Part shown: positions 55,031-64,000 of the stretch, piece after piece
Position numbering within the stretch: the first letter of the stretch is position 1
How the letters are laid out: every line of letters begins with the position of its first letter
Source: Mycobacterium mantenii
GTDB lineage: Bacteria; Actinomycetota; Actinomycetes; Mycobacteriales; Mycobacteriaceae
Reading direction: 5' to 3'
DNA: 64,000 bases
Assembly (NCBI RefSeq): GCF_010731775.1
Contig: NZ_AP022590.1
Location: 4,712,001-4,776,000, forward strand
The notes under the pieces: model-generated
Told to the model about the DNA's origin: nothing
Database searches by the model: none
What the model saw: only the letters and a program-made list of their open reading frames with translations
Position numbers and translations under genes: made by a program

Positions 55031-56056
55031 GTGACGAGCCCTTGGAATGACCCGAATATGTCGGACGAAGGAGCGCTCAGACGGGGGGATCCGTCAGGGG
55101 CCAGCAACTTCCCAGATTCGGTATCGGACACGATGCGTATCACCGATCTGGCCGCGCCGCGAAAAATTCCACCGGGGTCGGGTTGGCGGAAATTCATTTA
55201 CTCCATCTCGTTTCACAAAATAAATCCCGGTGAGTCGCCCCGCGAACGGCACTACCGGGATTTGCAAAACCGCATCCGGCGGCATATTCGGCGGCAATAC
55301 GTCATCACGGTCGTCTCCGGCAAGGGGGGCGTGGGCGTCACGACGCTCGTCGCCTGCCTCGGGGGTGTGTTCCGGGAATGCCGCCCGCAGAACGTGATTG
55401 CGATCGACGCCGTCCCGGGCTTCGGGACACTGGCCGACCGCATCGACGAGTCACCGCCCGGCGACTACACCGCGATCATCAACGACACCGATGTCCAGGG
55501 CTACGCCGATATTCGGGAACACTTGGGCCAGAACGTCATTGGTCTTGACGTCCTGGCCGGCAACCGGACCTCCGACCAGCCCAGGCCGCTGGTGCCCGCG
55601 ATGTTCTCCGGGGTGCTGTCGCGCCTGCGGCGTACGCACACGGTGATGATCGTCGACACCTCCCCCGACCTCGAACACGAAGTGATGAAGCCGGTATTGG
55701 AGAACACCGACACCCTGGTGTTCGTCTCGGGCATCACCGCGGACCGGTCACGCCCGGTGCTGCGGGCGGTGGATTACCTGCGCTCGCAGGGTTACCACGA
55801 GCTGGTCTCGCGCAGCACCGTGATTGTCAACCACACCGACCAGATCACCGATAAGGACGCGCTGGCTTACCTGACCGAGCGTTTCACCAAGGTCGGGGCG
55901 ACGGTCGAAGTGCTGCCGTTTGATCCCCACCTCGCCAAAGGCGGCATCATCGACACCGTTCACGAGCTGAAGAAAAAGACGCGATTGCGCCTCTTCGAAA
56001 TTACCGCCGGCCTGGCGGACAAATACATTCCTGACGCCGAGCGGTCCGTGCCGTGA
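55031..56056 (+). CDS. MinD/ParA-like ATPase of ESX-2 (Rv3888c-like)
   Basis: A 341-residue protein, same length as Rv3888c. The first 85 residues are a charged, unstructured region. Next, a MinD-type ATPase: deviant Walker [21 protein letters not shown] (residue about 98), [18 protein letters not shown], Walker B-like [16 protein letters not shown] and [16 protein letters not shown]. Related to EspI of ESX-1 but with a shorter tail; EspI is linked to ATP-dependent control of secretion. GTG 55031. The stop overlaps the eccD2 start. Confidence 0.88.
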   Translation: MTSPWNDPNMSDEGALRRGDPSGASNFPDSVSDTMRITDLAAPRKIPPGSGWRKFIYSISFHKINPGESPRERHYRDLQNRIRRHIRRQYVITVVSGKGGVGVTTLVACLGGVFRECRPQNVIAIDAVPGFGTLADRIDESPPGDYTAIINDTDVQGYADIREHLGQNVIGLDVLAGNRTSDQPRPLVPAMFSGVLSRLRRTHTVMIVDTSPDLEHEVMKPVLENTDTLVFVSGITADRSRPVLRAVDYLRSQGYHELVSRSTVIVNHTDQITDKDALAYLTERFTKVGATVEVLPFDPHLAKGGIIDTVHELKKKTRLRLFEITAGLADKYIPDAERSVP

Positions 56057-57582
56057 CAGCGCCGCATAAGGTCGCTTTCCCGGCGCGTTGTGCGGTCAAC
56101 ATTTCTTACGAAAAGCATCTTTGTTCCCAGGTATTCCCCGCCGGAATTCCGATGGAGGGATTCTTCGAGGGAATGGTCGAGCTGTTCGATGCCGACCTGA
56201 AGCGCAAAGGCTTTGACGGCATCGCATTGCCCGCGGGCAGCTATGAACTCCACAAGATCAACGGGGTTCGGCTCGATATCAATAAAAGCCTCGACGAGCT
56301 GGGCGTCCAGGACGGCGACACCCTGGTGCTGGTGCCCAGGGTGGACGGGGAGTCATTCGAACCGCAATACGAGTCGCTGTCAACGGGATTGGCGGCCATG
56401 GGCAAGTGGCTGGGCCGCGACGGTGGCGATCGGATGTTCGCGCCGGTGACGCCGTTGACGGCCGCGCACACCGCGGTCGCGGTGATCGCGATGGCGGTTG
56501 GCGTCGTAGTGGCCCTCACCCTGCGGGCGCGCACCTTCACCGACGGCCCCATCCCGGCCGCGGTGGCGGGGGCGGTCGGTGCGCTGCTGGTGGTCGCGAC
56601 GCTGGTCGTGCGAAGCGGCTGGCAGGACCGGCGCGACCTGTTCAGCGGATTCGCGTGGCTGGCGGTGGTGTCGCTGGCCACCGCCGGTGCCTGCGCGCCC
56701 CCGGGCGTGCTCGGCGCGGCGCATGGGCTGATCGGTGCCGTCGTGGTGATCCTGGGCGCCGTCGCCATCGGCGTGACCGCGCGAAACCGTTGGCAGACCG
56801 CGGTGGTCACCGCGGTGGTGACGGTGTGCGGGATCCTGGCCGCCGTCGCCGCCGTACGGATGTTCCGGCCGGCTTCGGCCCAGGTGCTGGCGGTCAGCGT
56901 GTTGGTCGGATTACTCGTCCTGGTCCGGATGGCCCCACTGATCGCGTTGTGGGTGGCGCGGGTCCGGCCGCCGCATTTCGGATCGATCACCGGCCGGGAC
57001 CTGTTCGCGCGGCGCGAGGGGATGCCCGTCGACACGGTGGCCCCGGTCAGTGAGGACGAATCCGAGGACGAGGACAACGAACTGACCGACATCACCGCGC
57101 GCGGCGCCGCGATCGCCGCCTCGGCGCGGTTGGTCAATGCGGTCCAGGTAGGTCTGTGCGTCGGGGTGTCCATCGTGCTGCCCGCCGCGGTGTGGGGCGT
57201 GTTGACGCCGGGACGCCCGTGGGCGTGGTTGGCGCTGGTGGTCGCCGGGCTCGTGGCGGGCATCTTCCTCACCCAGGGGCGCGGATTCGCCGCCAAGTAC
57301 CAGGCCATCGCCCTGGTGTGCGGGGCATCCGCCGCGGTGTGCGCGGGAGTGGTGAAATACGCCGTCGCCGAGCCGAAAGACGCGATGAGCGGCCTGATGT
57401 GGCCCGCGGTGGCGGTGGCGACCTTCGCCGCGTTGGGTTTGGCCGCAGCGCTTTTGGTGCCGGCCATGAGGTTTCGGCCATTCATCCGGTTGACCGTGGA
57501 ATGGGTGGAAGTGCTCGCGTTCATCGTCTTGCTGCCTGCGGCGGCGGCCTTGGGAGGGCTCTTCACGTGGATTCGCCACTGA
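56053..57582 (+). CDS. eccD2: ESX-2 membrane component EccD2
   Basis: A 509-residue protein, identical in length to EccD2 of M. tuberculosis. Ubiquitin-like domain at about residues 8-95 ([37 protein letters not shown]), then 11 transmembrane helices (for example [40 protein letters not shown]). Dimers of EccD line the membrane cavity of the ESX core with EccB, EccC and EccE. GTG 56053 (GTGA overlap). Overlaps mycP2 by 16 nt. Confidence 0.93.
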   Translation: MTAPHKVAFPARCAVNISYEKHLCSQVFPAGIPMEGFFEGMVELFDADLKRKGFDGIALPAGSYELHKINGVRLDINKSLDELGVQDGDTLVLVPRVDGESFEPQYESLSTGLAAMGKWLGRDGGDRMFAPVTPLTAAHTAVAVIAMAVGVVVALTLRARTFTDGPIPAAVAGAVGALLVVATLVVRSGWQDRRDLFSGFAWLAVVSLATAGACAPPGVLGAAHGLIGAVVVILGAVAIGVTARNRWQTAVVTAVVTVCGILAAVAAVRMFRPASAQVLAVSVLVGLLVLVRMAPLIALWVARVRPPHFGSITGRDLFARREGMPVDTVAPVSEDESEDEDNELTDITARGAAIAASARLVNAVQVGLCVGVSIVLPAAVWGVLTPGRPWAWLALVVAGLVAGIFLTQGRGFAAKYQAIALVCGASAAVCAGVVKYAVAEPKDAMSGLMWPAVAVATFAALGLAAALLVPAMRFRPFIRLTVEWVEVLAFIVLLPAAAALGGLFTWIRH

Positions 57583-59228
57583 GAAGGGCGGCGGCGGTCA
57601 CCGCCGCCGTCACCCTGGTCGCGATGTCAGCCAATATCCCTGCCGCACTGGCCATTACACCACCTTCGGTGGATCCGGGGATGGTGCCGCCGGACGGGCC
57701 ACCGCGGCCCGACCAGCCGATGCGCCGCGCCAACAGCTGCTCGACCCCGATCACCGTGAGAAACCCCGATGTAGCGCAAATGGCCCCGGGGTTCAACCTG
57801 CTCAACATCACGAAGGCATGGCAGTACAGCACCGGCAACGGTGTGCCCGTGGCGGTCATCGACACCGGGGTGTCGCCGAACCCGCGGCTGCCGGTGGTAC
57901 CCGGTGGGGACTACATCATGGGTGAAGACGGTCTGTCGGACTGCGACGCTCATGGCACGATCGTCAGCTCGATCATCGGCGCTGCGCCCCAAGGGATTCT
58001 GCCGATGCCACGGCCGATGCCGGCCACTCCCGCGTTCCCTCCGCCGGTCGGGCCGCCGCCGGTGGTCGGGGCACCGCCGCCACCGGTCGAGGTGCCGCCC
58101 CCGGTAGCGCCCCCGCCCCCGCCGCCGCCGGTGACGATCACCCAGATCCTTCCGCCCCCGCCTCCCCCCCCACCCCCGCCGCCGGAGGGCGGCGGTGCCA
58201 CGGTCGCATCGAACGGGCCGGCCGATCCGCAGACCGAGGACGAACCCGCGGTGCCGCCGCTTCCCCCCGGAGCGCCCGATGGGGTGGTCGGCGTGGCCCC
58301 GCACGCGACCATAATTTCGATCCGGCAATCGTCACGAGCCTTCGAGCCGGTCAACCCGCCGCCGGGAGATCCCTACTCCGACGAGAAGGTCAAGGCGGGA
58401 ACGCTGAATTCGGTTGCGCGCGCGGTGGTTCACGCCGCCAACATGGGGGCGAAGGTGATAAACATCTCGGTAACCGCGTGTCTGCCCGCCGCGTCCCCGG
58501 CCGATCAGCGAGCGCTGGGTGCGGCGCTGTGGTACGCGTCCACCGCCAAGGACGCGGTGATCGTGGCGGCCGCGGGCAACGACGGGGAAGCAGGCTGTAA
58601 CAACAACCCGATGTATGACCCGTTGGATCCGTCGGACCCGCGGGACTGGCATCAGGTCAAGATCGTCTCGGCGCCGTCGTGGTTCTCCGACTACGTCCTG
58701 TCGGTGGGTGCCGTCGATGCCAGCGGCGCCCCACTCGACAAGAGCATGTCGGGTCCCTGGGTCGGTGTGGCCGGACCGGGGACGCACATCATGGGCCTGT
58801 CGCCCCAAGGTGGCGGCCCGGTCAACGCCTACCCGCCGTCGCGGCCCGGCGAGAAGAACATGCCGTTCTGGGGAACCAGTTTCTCGGCGGCCTACGTCAG
58901 CGGCGTCGCGGCGTTGGTGCGTGCGAAATTCCCCGACCTCAGCGCGCATCAGGTGATCAACCGAATCGTGCAGTCGGCGCACAATCCACCTGCGGGCGTT
59001 GACAATAAGGTCGGGTACGGACTGGTGGACCCGGTCGCGGCGCTGACCTTCAACATCCCGCCGGGCGACCGGATGCCCCCGGGCGCGCAGAGCCGGGTCA
59101 TCACCCCGGCCCCGCCGCCCCCACCGCCGGACCACCGGGCACGCAACATCGCCATCGGATTTCTGGGAACCGTAGCCGCCGGTGTGCTCGTGTTCGCGAT
59201 CGCGGCGCGGTTGCGGAGGGCCCGATGA
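57567..59228 (+). CDS. mycP2: mycosin protease MycP2
   Basis: A 553-residue subtilisin-like protease (550 in M. tuberculosis). Signal peptide [20 protein letters not shown]; catalytic triad Asp99 ([14 protein letters not shown]), His129 ([10 protein letters not shown]) and Ser438 ([17 protein letters not shown]); C-terminal membrane anchor [20 protein letters not shown]. Between His and the next core strand lies a Pro-rich loop (about residues 144-235), much longer than in most mycosins. Caps the periplasmic face of the ESX complex and is needed for its stability. GTG 57567 inside eccD2; overlaps eccE2 (ATGA). Confidence 0.92.
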   Translation: MDSPLRRAAAVTAAVTLVAMSANIPAALAITPPSVDPGMVPPDGPPRPDQPMRRANSCSTPITVRNPDVAQMAPGFNLLNITKAWQYSTGNGVPVAVIDTGVSPNPRLPVVPGGDYIMGEDGLSDCDAHGTIVSSIIGAAPQGILPMPRPMPATPAFPPPVGPPPVVGAPPPPVEVPPPVAPPPPPPPVTITQILPPPPPPPPPPPEGGGATVASNGPADPQTEDEPAVPPLPPGAPDGVVGVAPHATIISIRQSSRAFEPVNPPPGDPYSDEKVKAGTLNSVARAVVHAANMGAKVINISVTACLPAASPADQRALGAALWYASTAKDAVIVAAAGNDGEAGCNNNPMYDPLDPSDPRDWHQVKIVSAPSWFSDYVLSVGAVDASGAPLDKSMSGPWVGVAGPGTHIMGLSPQGGGPVNAYPPSRPGEKNMPFWGTSFSAAYVSGVAALVRAKFPDLSAHQVINRIVQSAHNPPAGVDNKVGYGLVDPVAALTFNIPPGDRMPPGAQSRVITPAPPPPPPDHRARNIAIGFLGTVAAGVLVFAIAARLRRAR

Positions 59229-60835
59229 GGCCCGACCTGACCGGCTTCTCCCGCGGCAGCAACCGCCGGGTGGTCGGCGTCTGGGTGGTGTTCGTCCTCG
59301 CGTTCGCGAGCTGGCTGGTGGGCGGTTACATCGGTGCGGCTGTCGCCGTGGTGGTTGGTATCGCGCTGGTCTTCGTGCGGTGGTGGGGTCAGCCGGCGTG
59401 GTCGTGGGCGGTGCTGTGGCGGCGCGGCCGGCGGCCGGTCGAGTGGACTGCCCCGGTCACCGTGGCGAACAACCGCTCCGGTGGCGGAGTCCGCGTGCAA
59501 GACGGGGTCGCCGTGGTCGCGGTGCAGCTGCTCGGCAGGGGGCATCGCGCCACCATGGTGACCGGCTCGGTGACCGTCGAAACCGAAAACGTGCTCGACA
59601 TAGTCGAATTGGTGCCGATGCTGCGCCAGGCCCTGGGCCTGCAGCTCGATTCGATCAGCGTCGTCACCATCGGCTCCCGGCACGGCACCGTCGGTGACTT
59701 TCCGCGGGTGTACGACTCCGAGATCGGCACCCCGCCCTACGCGGGCCGGCGCGAGACCTGGCTGATCATGCGGCTGGCGGTGATCGACAACGCCCAAGCC
59801 CTGCTGTGGCGCACGACCGTTGGCGCGGCGGCCATTTCGGTTGCACAGCGCATCGCGGGATTGTTGCGCTGCCAGGGAATGCGGGCAAAGGTGGCTACTG
59901 CCACCGACCTCGTCGAGTTCGATCGCCGCCTCGGGTGGGACGCGGTGTCGGGAACCGCACAAAGATGGAAAGCGATACGCGGAGAAGCGGGTTGGATGAC
60001 CACCTATGCGTATCCGGCCGAGGCGATCACGTCGCGCAACCTCTCGCAGGCATGGACGTTGCGCGCCGACGAGGTCATCCAGAACGTGACGGTGTACCCG
60101 GACGCCGAATGCACCGCGACCATCACCGTGCGCACACCGACGCCGGCGCCGACGCCGCCGAGCGTGATCCTGCGCCGCCTCAACGGGGAGCAGGCGGCCG
60201 CGGCGGCCGCGAACATGTGCGGTCCCCGCCTACACCTGCGCGGATTACGGCGCAGTCCGCTGCCCGCGCAGCTGGTCACCGAGATCGGACCGTCGGGCGT
60301 GCTGATCGGCAAACTCAGCAACGGTGATCGGCTGCTGATGCCGGTTACCGACGCCGGCGAGCTGTCACGCGTGTTCGTCGCCGCCGACGACCCGATCGCC
60401 AAACGGATCGTGATCCGCACCGCCGGTGCCGGCGAACGGGTCTGCGTGCACACCCGCGACATGTCGCGCTGGGTCAGCGTGCGCATGCCGGAGATCAGCG
60501 TGGTGAGCAGCTCGCGCCCCGCACCACGAACCACGGTCAGCGTTGTCGAGTACGCCGCGCGACGGGGCAACAGCTTCGGCGGACCCGACGGCGGCGGTAT
60601 CGAGGCCGCGATCTCACCCACGCCGCGACCGGCAACCGTGATCACCGTCGCACCCGCGGGGGCCGAGCTCTCCGAGGGCCATCGACACGGCTACGAGGTG
60701 ATCATCGAGCAGATCGGCCCGGCGACGGTGAATGTCAGTGCAGCGGGCAAGAATTGGCTTGTAGAGATGGACATGTTCCGCGCCGAGAATCGGTATGTGA
60801 GTCTCGAGCCGGTCAGCATGTCGGTCGGCACGTAG
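59225..60835 (+). CDS. eccE2: ESX-2 membrane component EccE2
   Basis: A 536-residue protein (537 in M. tuberculosis): two N-terminal helices ([40 protein letters not shown]) followed by a large cytosolic domain with [20 protein letters not shown] and [20 protein letters not shown]. EccE sits at the periphery of the ESX membrane complex. ATG 59225 overlaps the mycP2 stop. 133 bp of apparently non-coding sequence follow before eccA2. Confidence 0.92.
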   Translation: MRPDLTGFSRGSNRRVVGVWVVFVLAFASWLVGGYIGAAVAVVVGIALVFVRWWGQPAWSWAVLWRRGRRPVEWTAPVTVANNRSGGGVRVQDGVAVVAVQLLGRGHRATMVTGSVTVETENVLDIVELVPMLRQALGLQLDSISVVTIGSRHGTVGDFPRVYDSEIGTPPYAGRRETWLIMRLAVIDNAQALLWRTTVGAAAISVAQRIAGLLRCQGMRAKVATATDLVEFDRRLGWDAVSGTAQRWKAIRGEAGWMTTYAYPAEAITSRNLSQAWTLRADEVIQNVTVYPDAECTATITVRTPTPAPTPPSVILRRLNGEQAAAAAANMCGPRLHLRGLRRSPLPAQLVTEIGPSGVLIGKLSNGDRLLMPVTDAGELSRVFVAADDPIAKRIVIRTAGAGERVCVHTRDMSRWVSVRMPEISVVSSSRPAPRTTVSVVEYAARRGNSFGGPDGGGIEAAISPTPRPATVITVAPAGAELSEGHRHGYEVIIEQIGPATVNVSAAGKNWLVEMDMFRAENRYVSLEPVSMSVGT

Positions 60836-60968
60836 CGGGTCGGTAATGCGGGTTTGAGGCACAGTGTGATGAGGGCACGTAGCGGCTGCGGCGACAGCAC
60901 GATCCGGCCGAAGGTGGCTGCCCGCGGCTCCGGCGGTGATCACCACGGTGCTCGGGATGGGGGACGTG

Positions 60969-62807
60969 ATGGGTGATTTACAAACTGCCCGAAGGCATTT
61001 CGATCTTGCCATGGCAATCAAGAGCCGACAGGGCCGGGCGGCGGCGCTGCCCGAGTTCGCCGCCGCCACCGACGCCGACCCGTCGATGGCCGACGCATGG
61101 CTGGGGCGCATCGCGTGCGGTGACAGCGACCTGGCCTCGTTGCGGCAGCTGTACGCCACCAGCGAATGGCTGCACCGCGAGACCACGCGCATCGGACAGA
61201 CGCTGGCCGCGGAGATCCAGCTGGGCCCCTACATCGGCATCACCGTCACCGACGCGTCACAGGTCGGGCTGGCGTTGTCGTCCGCGTTGACGATCGCCGG
61301 GGAGTACGCCGAGGCGGACAGGCTGCTGGCCAACCGTGACCTGCTGGATTCGTGGACCAATTACCAGTGGCACCAATTGGCCCGGACGTTCTTGATGTAC
61401 CGCACGCAACGCTGGCCGGACGTGTTGTTGACGGCCGCCGAGGAGCTGCCCGCGCACGCCATCGTCATGTCGGCGGTGACGGCATCGATTTGCGCGTTGG
61501 CGGCTCACGCCGCCGCCCACCTCGGGCAGGGCCGGGTCGCTCTGGACTGGCTGGACCGCGTCGACGTGATCGGGCACACCCAGTCGTCGTCCCGCTTCGA
61601 TACCGACGTGTTGACGGCGTCGATCGGCCCGGCCGACATTCCGCTGCTGGTCGCCGATCTGGCCTATGTGCGCGGGATGGTGTACCGGCAGCTGCGCGAG
61701 GAGGACCAGGCCCAGATCTGGCTGTCCAAGGCCACCATCAACGGGGTGCTGACCGCGGCGGCCAAAGAGGCACTGGCAGATCCGAATTTGCACCTGGTGG
61801 TGACGGACGAACAAACCATCGACAGCCGCACCGATCGATGGGACGCGTCGTCGGCCAAGAGCCGCGACGAGCTCGACGATGACGCCGCCTCGGACCGGCG
61901 CGCAGAGTTGCTGGCCGAGGGACGCAAGCTGCTGGCCAAGCAGGTGGGACTCGCCGCGGTCAAGGAAGCGGTCGCGGCGCTCGAAGATCAACTCGAAGTG
62001 CGAATGATGCGGCTCGAGCACGGGCTGCCGGTGGAGGGACAGACCAACCACATGCTGCTGGTCGGACCGCCCGGCACCGGTAAAACGACCACCGCCGAGG
62101 CGTTGGGCAAGATCTACGCCGGCATGGGGATCGTGCGACACCCCGAGATCCGGGAGGTGCGCCGCTCGGATTTCTGCGGCCACTTCATCGGCGAGTCGGG
62201 GCCCAAGACCAATGAGCTGATCGAAAAGTCGCTCGGGCGAATCATTTTCATGGACGAGTTCTACTCGTTGATCGAACGCCATCAGGATGGGACGCCCGAC
62301 ATGATCGGCATGGAGGCCGTCAACCAGCTGCTCGTGGCGTTGGAAGCGCACCGATTCGCCTTCTGCTTCATCGGGGCGGGCTACGAAGACCAGGTGGATG
62401 CCTTCCTGACCGTGAACCCGGGCTTGGCCGGCCGGTTCAACCGCAAGCTGCGCTTCGAGTCCTATTCGCCGGCGGAGATCGTCGAGATCGCGCACCGTTA
62501 CGCCTCGCCGCGCGCCAGCCTGCTCGACGACGGTGCACGCGAGACGTTCCTGGACGCGGCGACGACCATCCGCAACTACACGACCCCCGGCGGGCGCCAC
62601 GGCATCGACGCTATGCAGAACGGTAGGTTCGCCCGCAACGTCGTCGAACGCGCCGAAGGCTTTCGGGATACCCGGGTGGTGGCGCAAAAGCGTGCGGGTC
62701 AACCGGTGACCGTCGAGGATCTGCAGATCATCACCGCGGCCGACATCCAGGCCGCGGTGCGCAGCGTGTGTTCCGACAACCGCGACATGGCGGCCATCGT
62801 CTGGTGA
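60969..62807 (+). CDS. eccA2: ESX-2 AAA+ ATPase EccA2
   Basis: A 612-residue AAA+ protein (619 in M. tuberculosis), very close to EccA2 by eye. N-terminal TPR domain (about residues 1-280; SRQGRAAALPEFAAATDADP, WLGRIACGDSDLASLRQL). ATPase domain: Walker A LLVGPPGTGKTTTAEALGKI (about 366), Walker B GRIIFMDEFYSLIERH (about 426), and sensor FIGAGYEDQVDAFLTVNPGL. Cytosolic; helps release or deliver substrates after EspG binding. ATG 60969 with GGGGG 6 nt upstream; GTG 60936 and ATG 60957 are alternatives. Confidence 0.93.
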   Translation: MGDLQTARRHFDLAMAIKSRQGRAAALPEFAAATDADPSMADAWLGRIACGDSDLASLRQLYATSEWLHRETTRIGQTLAAEIQLGPYIGITVTDASQVGLALSSALTIAGEYAEADRLLANRDLLDSWTNYQWHQLARTFLMYRTQRWPDVLLTAAEELPAHAIVMSAVTASICALAAHAAAHLGQGRVALDWLDRVDVIGHTQSSSRFDTDVLTASIGPADIPLLVADLAYVRGMVYRQLREEDQAQIWLSKATINGVLTAAAKEALADPNLHLVVTDEQTIDSRTDRWDASSAKSRDELDDDAASDRRAELLAEGRKLLAKQVGLAAVKEAVAALEDQLEVRMMRLEHGLPVEGQTNHMLLVGPPGTGKTTTAEALGKIYAGMGIVRHPEIREVRRSDFCGHFIGESGPKTNELIEKSLGRIIFMDEFYSLIERHQDGTPDMIGMEAVNQLLVALEAHRFAFCFIGAGYEDQVDAFLTVNPGLAGRFNRKLRFESYSPAEIVEIAHRYASPRASLLDDGARETFLDAATTIRNYTTPGGRHGIDAMQNGRFARNVVERAEGFRDTRVVAQKRAGQPVTVEDLQIITAADIQAAVRSVCSDNRDMAAIVW

Positions 62808-62810
62808 CGT

Positions 62811-63251
62811 TCAGGCCGGCTCGAAGCGAAACACGGTGAGCCGGCCCGCCAGTGCCTCGAATTCCTCGGCCGTGCCGTCGCGCACCATCCCCGATCGTTT
62901 CGCAAAGGCCACACCGACGGGGACCTTGGCGGGGAACTCCCGCAGCACCGGCCGCGCTTCACTGGCCGAGAGTTCGACGATCCGGACCGGGCGTGATCGT
63001 CGGCCCCGGCTCAGTGTGCCGACGCCGGCCGCGCGGGCGTTGGCCGCCCAGTCGGCTCCGGGATACCCGGCCACCACGTAGAGGCCGCCCTCGAAATCGA
63101 AGGGCGTCATCGGGGTGCTGCGCGGTTGACCCGACTTGCGGCCGGGCACCGTGAGGACCATGGCGGGCCCGGTCGGGATGCCGAGGCGTTGCACGGCCAT
63201 CATGAACTTGTTCATCGGCTTGAGGTAGCGCGGGGGACGGGGATCGGTCAT
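62811..63251 (-). CDS. Ddn-type deazaflavin-dependent oxidoreductase
   Basis: A 146-residue protein of the split-barrel family: GPAMVLTVPGRKSGQPRSTP, LYVVAGYPGADWAANARAAG, SRPVRIVELSASEARPVLRE, PVGVAFAKRSGMVRDGTAEE. The family uses F420H2. Its ATG (63251) is only 1 bp from the stop of the NmrA-like gene, so both are read from one message. Convergent with eccA2, with 3 bp between stops. Third member of this family in the window. Confidence 0.85.
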   Translation of the reverse strand: MTDPRPPRYLKPMNKFMMAVQRLGIPTGPAMVLTVPGRKSGQPRSTPMTPFDFEGGLYVVAGYPGADWAANARAAGVGTLSRGRRSRPVRIVELSASEARPVLREFPAKVPVGVAFAKRSGMVRDGTAEEFEALAGRLTVFRFEPA

Positions 63252-63252
63252 T

Positions 63253-64000
63253 TCAGATTCCTACTTTTTCGTTGCTGAACATCTCTCGGTGATCGGAAAC
63301 CCAGTGCGCGAAAGGGATTGGCGACCGGCCGAGGATCTTTTGCAGGTCCTGGGTGACCGCGGCGGGTTTGTCGAGCGTCTCGGCGAGCATGGCGATATAC
63401 GCGTCGGCGAACCCGGCGCTGAAGCCCAACCCGACAAACCGTTGCCGCACCGTGTCAACGGGGACCTCGCGGTATTGCAGCGGCCTGCCCAGCACACCGC
63501 CGATGACCTCGACCAGCTCTGCGTTGGTAAAGGCCTGTGGGCCGGTCAGCGGGATACGTTGTCCATCAAGGTAATCGGTGAGCAACGCGCGTGTCGCGAC
63601 GCTGGAGATGTCTGACTCGACGATCGGCGCCGTCGACGCGGCGGCGTACGGCCCGGCGACCACGTCGCCGGCGCAGATCTGCGCGGACCACATGCCGGCG
63701 AAGTTGGTGGCGAACACGGTGGGCCGCAGGCTCACCCAGGCCAGACCGGAGTCGACCGCGAGGCGCTCGACCTCCCTATTACGGTCGCCGCGAAACCGGG
63801 ACGGCTGCCGCGCGTCGTCATCGTCGGCATTGATCGCCGACAGCGCGACCAGCTTGGCGACTCCGGCGCGCCGGCATTGCGCCACCACACCTTCCAACTG
63901 CCCACCCAGCGCCCGCGAGTTCAGGAATACCGCGGCGGCACCCGAGAGTGCGTCGGTAACCGAACCGAATACCTCGACTTCCGGGGAAAACCCGGCACCG
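63253..64000 (-). CDS. NmrA-like NAD(P)-binding reductase (5' end outside window)
   Basis: At least 248 residues of an atypical SDR (NmrA/NAD(P)H-azoreductase type). The visible part: LGGQLEGVVAQCRRAGVAKL, VALSAINADDDDARQPSRFR, AWVSLRPTVFATNFAGMWSA, APIVESDISSVATRALLTDY, VEVIGGVLGRPLQYREVPVD. The N-terminal GxxGxxG is beyond the right edge. Likely an NADPH sensor or quinone reductase. The pairing with the F420-type reductase suggests a small redox operon. Confidence 0.85.
   Translation of the reverse strand, partial: GAGFSPEVEVFGSVTDALSGAAAVFLNSRALGGQLEGVVAQCRRAGVAKLVALSAINADDDDARQPSRFRGDRNREVERLAVDSGLAWVSLRPTVFATNFAGMWSAQICAGDVVAGPYAAASTAPIVESDISSVATRALLTDYLDGQRIPLTGPQAFTNAELVEVIGGVLGRPLQYREVPVDTVRQRFVGLGFSAGFADAYIAMLAETLDKPAAVTQDLQKILGRSPIPFAHWVSDHREMFSNEKVGI

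Noticed and set aside
56241..57566. A 441-codon minus-strand frame opposite eccD2
   Set aside because: Antisense of alternating hydrophobic codons yields Thr/Ala-rich nonsense; eccD2 is certain.
61257..62702. A 481-codon minus-strand frame opposite eccA2
   Set aside because: Antisense shadow; no motif, and eccA2 motifs are unambiguous.

Overview
The window is chromosomal DNA from a slow-growing, non-tuberculous Mycobacterium. The evidence is high GC with long antisense open frames, an mce/yrbE operon, PE/PPE gene pairs, an ESX-2 type VII secretion locus (a system restricted to slow growers), a MIRU-type tandem repeat, several deazaflavin (F420)-dependent reductase families, a mycolic acid cyclopropane synthase and a CYP142-like P450. 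I see no rRNA, tRNA, CRISPR array, insertion sequence or phage. Species is not assigned.

Left part (1-17,300). An alpha/beta hydrolase runs off the left edge, followed by a Ddn-type reductase, a UBP zinc-finger protein and a broken LysR regulator. Next is a complete mce operon (yrbEA-yrbEB-mceA-F, 4,378-13,381, mostly overlapping stop/start codons) encoding a lipid importer. It is bracketed on both sides by an Mce-associated membrane protein and an MPT64/RsiV-like exported protein. A regulator with two TetR domains, the architecture of Mce3R, lies downstream. Two small membrane proteins and a 55-residue protein missed by length cut-offs follow.

Middle part (17,300-51,500). This is a mosaic of short metabolic units: a TiaS-like protein coupled to a lipoprotein; a membrane protein/PE/PPE-PPW operon; two SAM methyltransferases; a decayed SulP transporter; a 2-hydroxyacid dehydrogenase; an RsbW-like ATPase; CYP142; a formate/nitrite-type channel; a WS/DGAT acyltransferase; an MTHFR-like protein joined to a methyltransferase through three 53-bp MIRU units; PhoU; two MFS transporters; a hemerythrin; a cyclopropane synthase; a Nudix hydrolase; a HAD phosphatase; a PadR regulator facing a SnoaL-like/LLM oxidoreductase pair; an Eis-family acetyltransferase; a TetR/acyl-CoA dehydrogenase operon with a clear palindromic operator; and a PrrB-like histidine kinase with no adjacent response regulator.

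Right part (51,683-62,807). This is the ESX-2 locus in canonical order: PE36, PPE69, esxD, esxC, espG2, a MinD-like ATPase, eccD2, mycP2, eccE2, eccA2. The membrane core genes eccB2 and eccC2, which precede PE36 in M. tuberculosis, are absent from their expected place. A long stem-loop separates esxC from espG2. The window ends with another Ddn-type reductase and a partial NmrA-like reductase.
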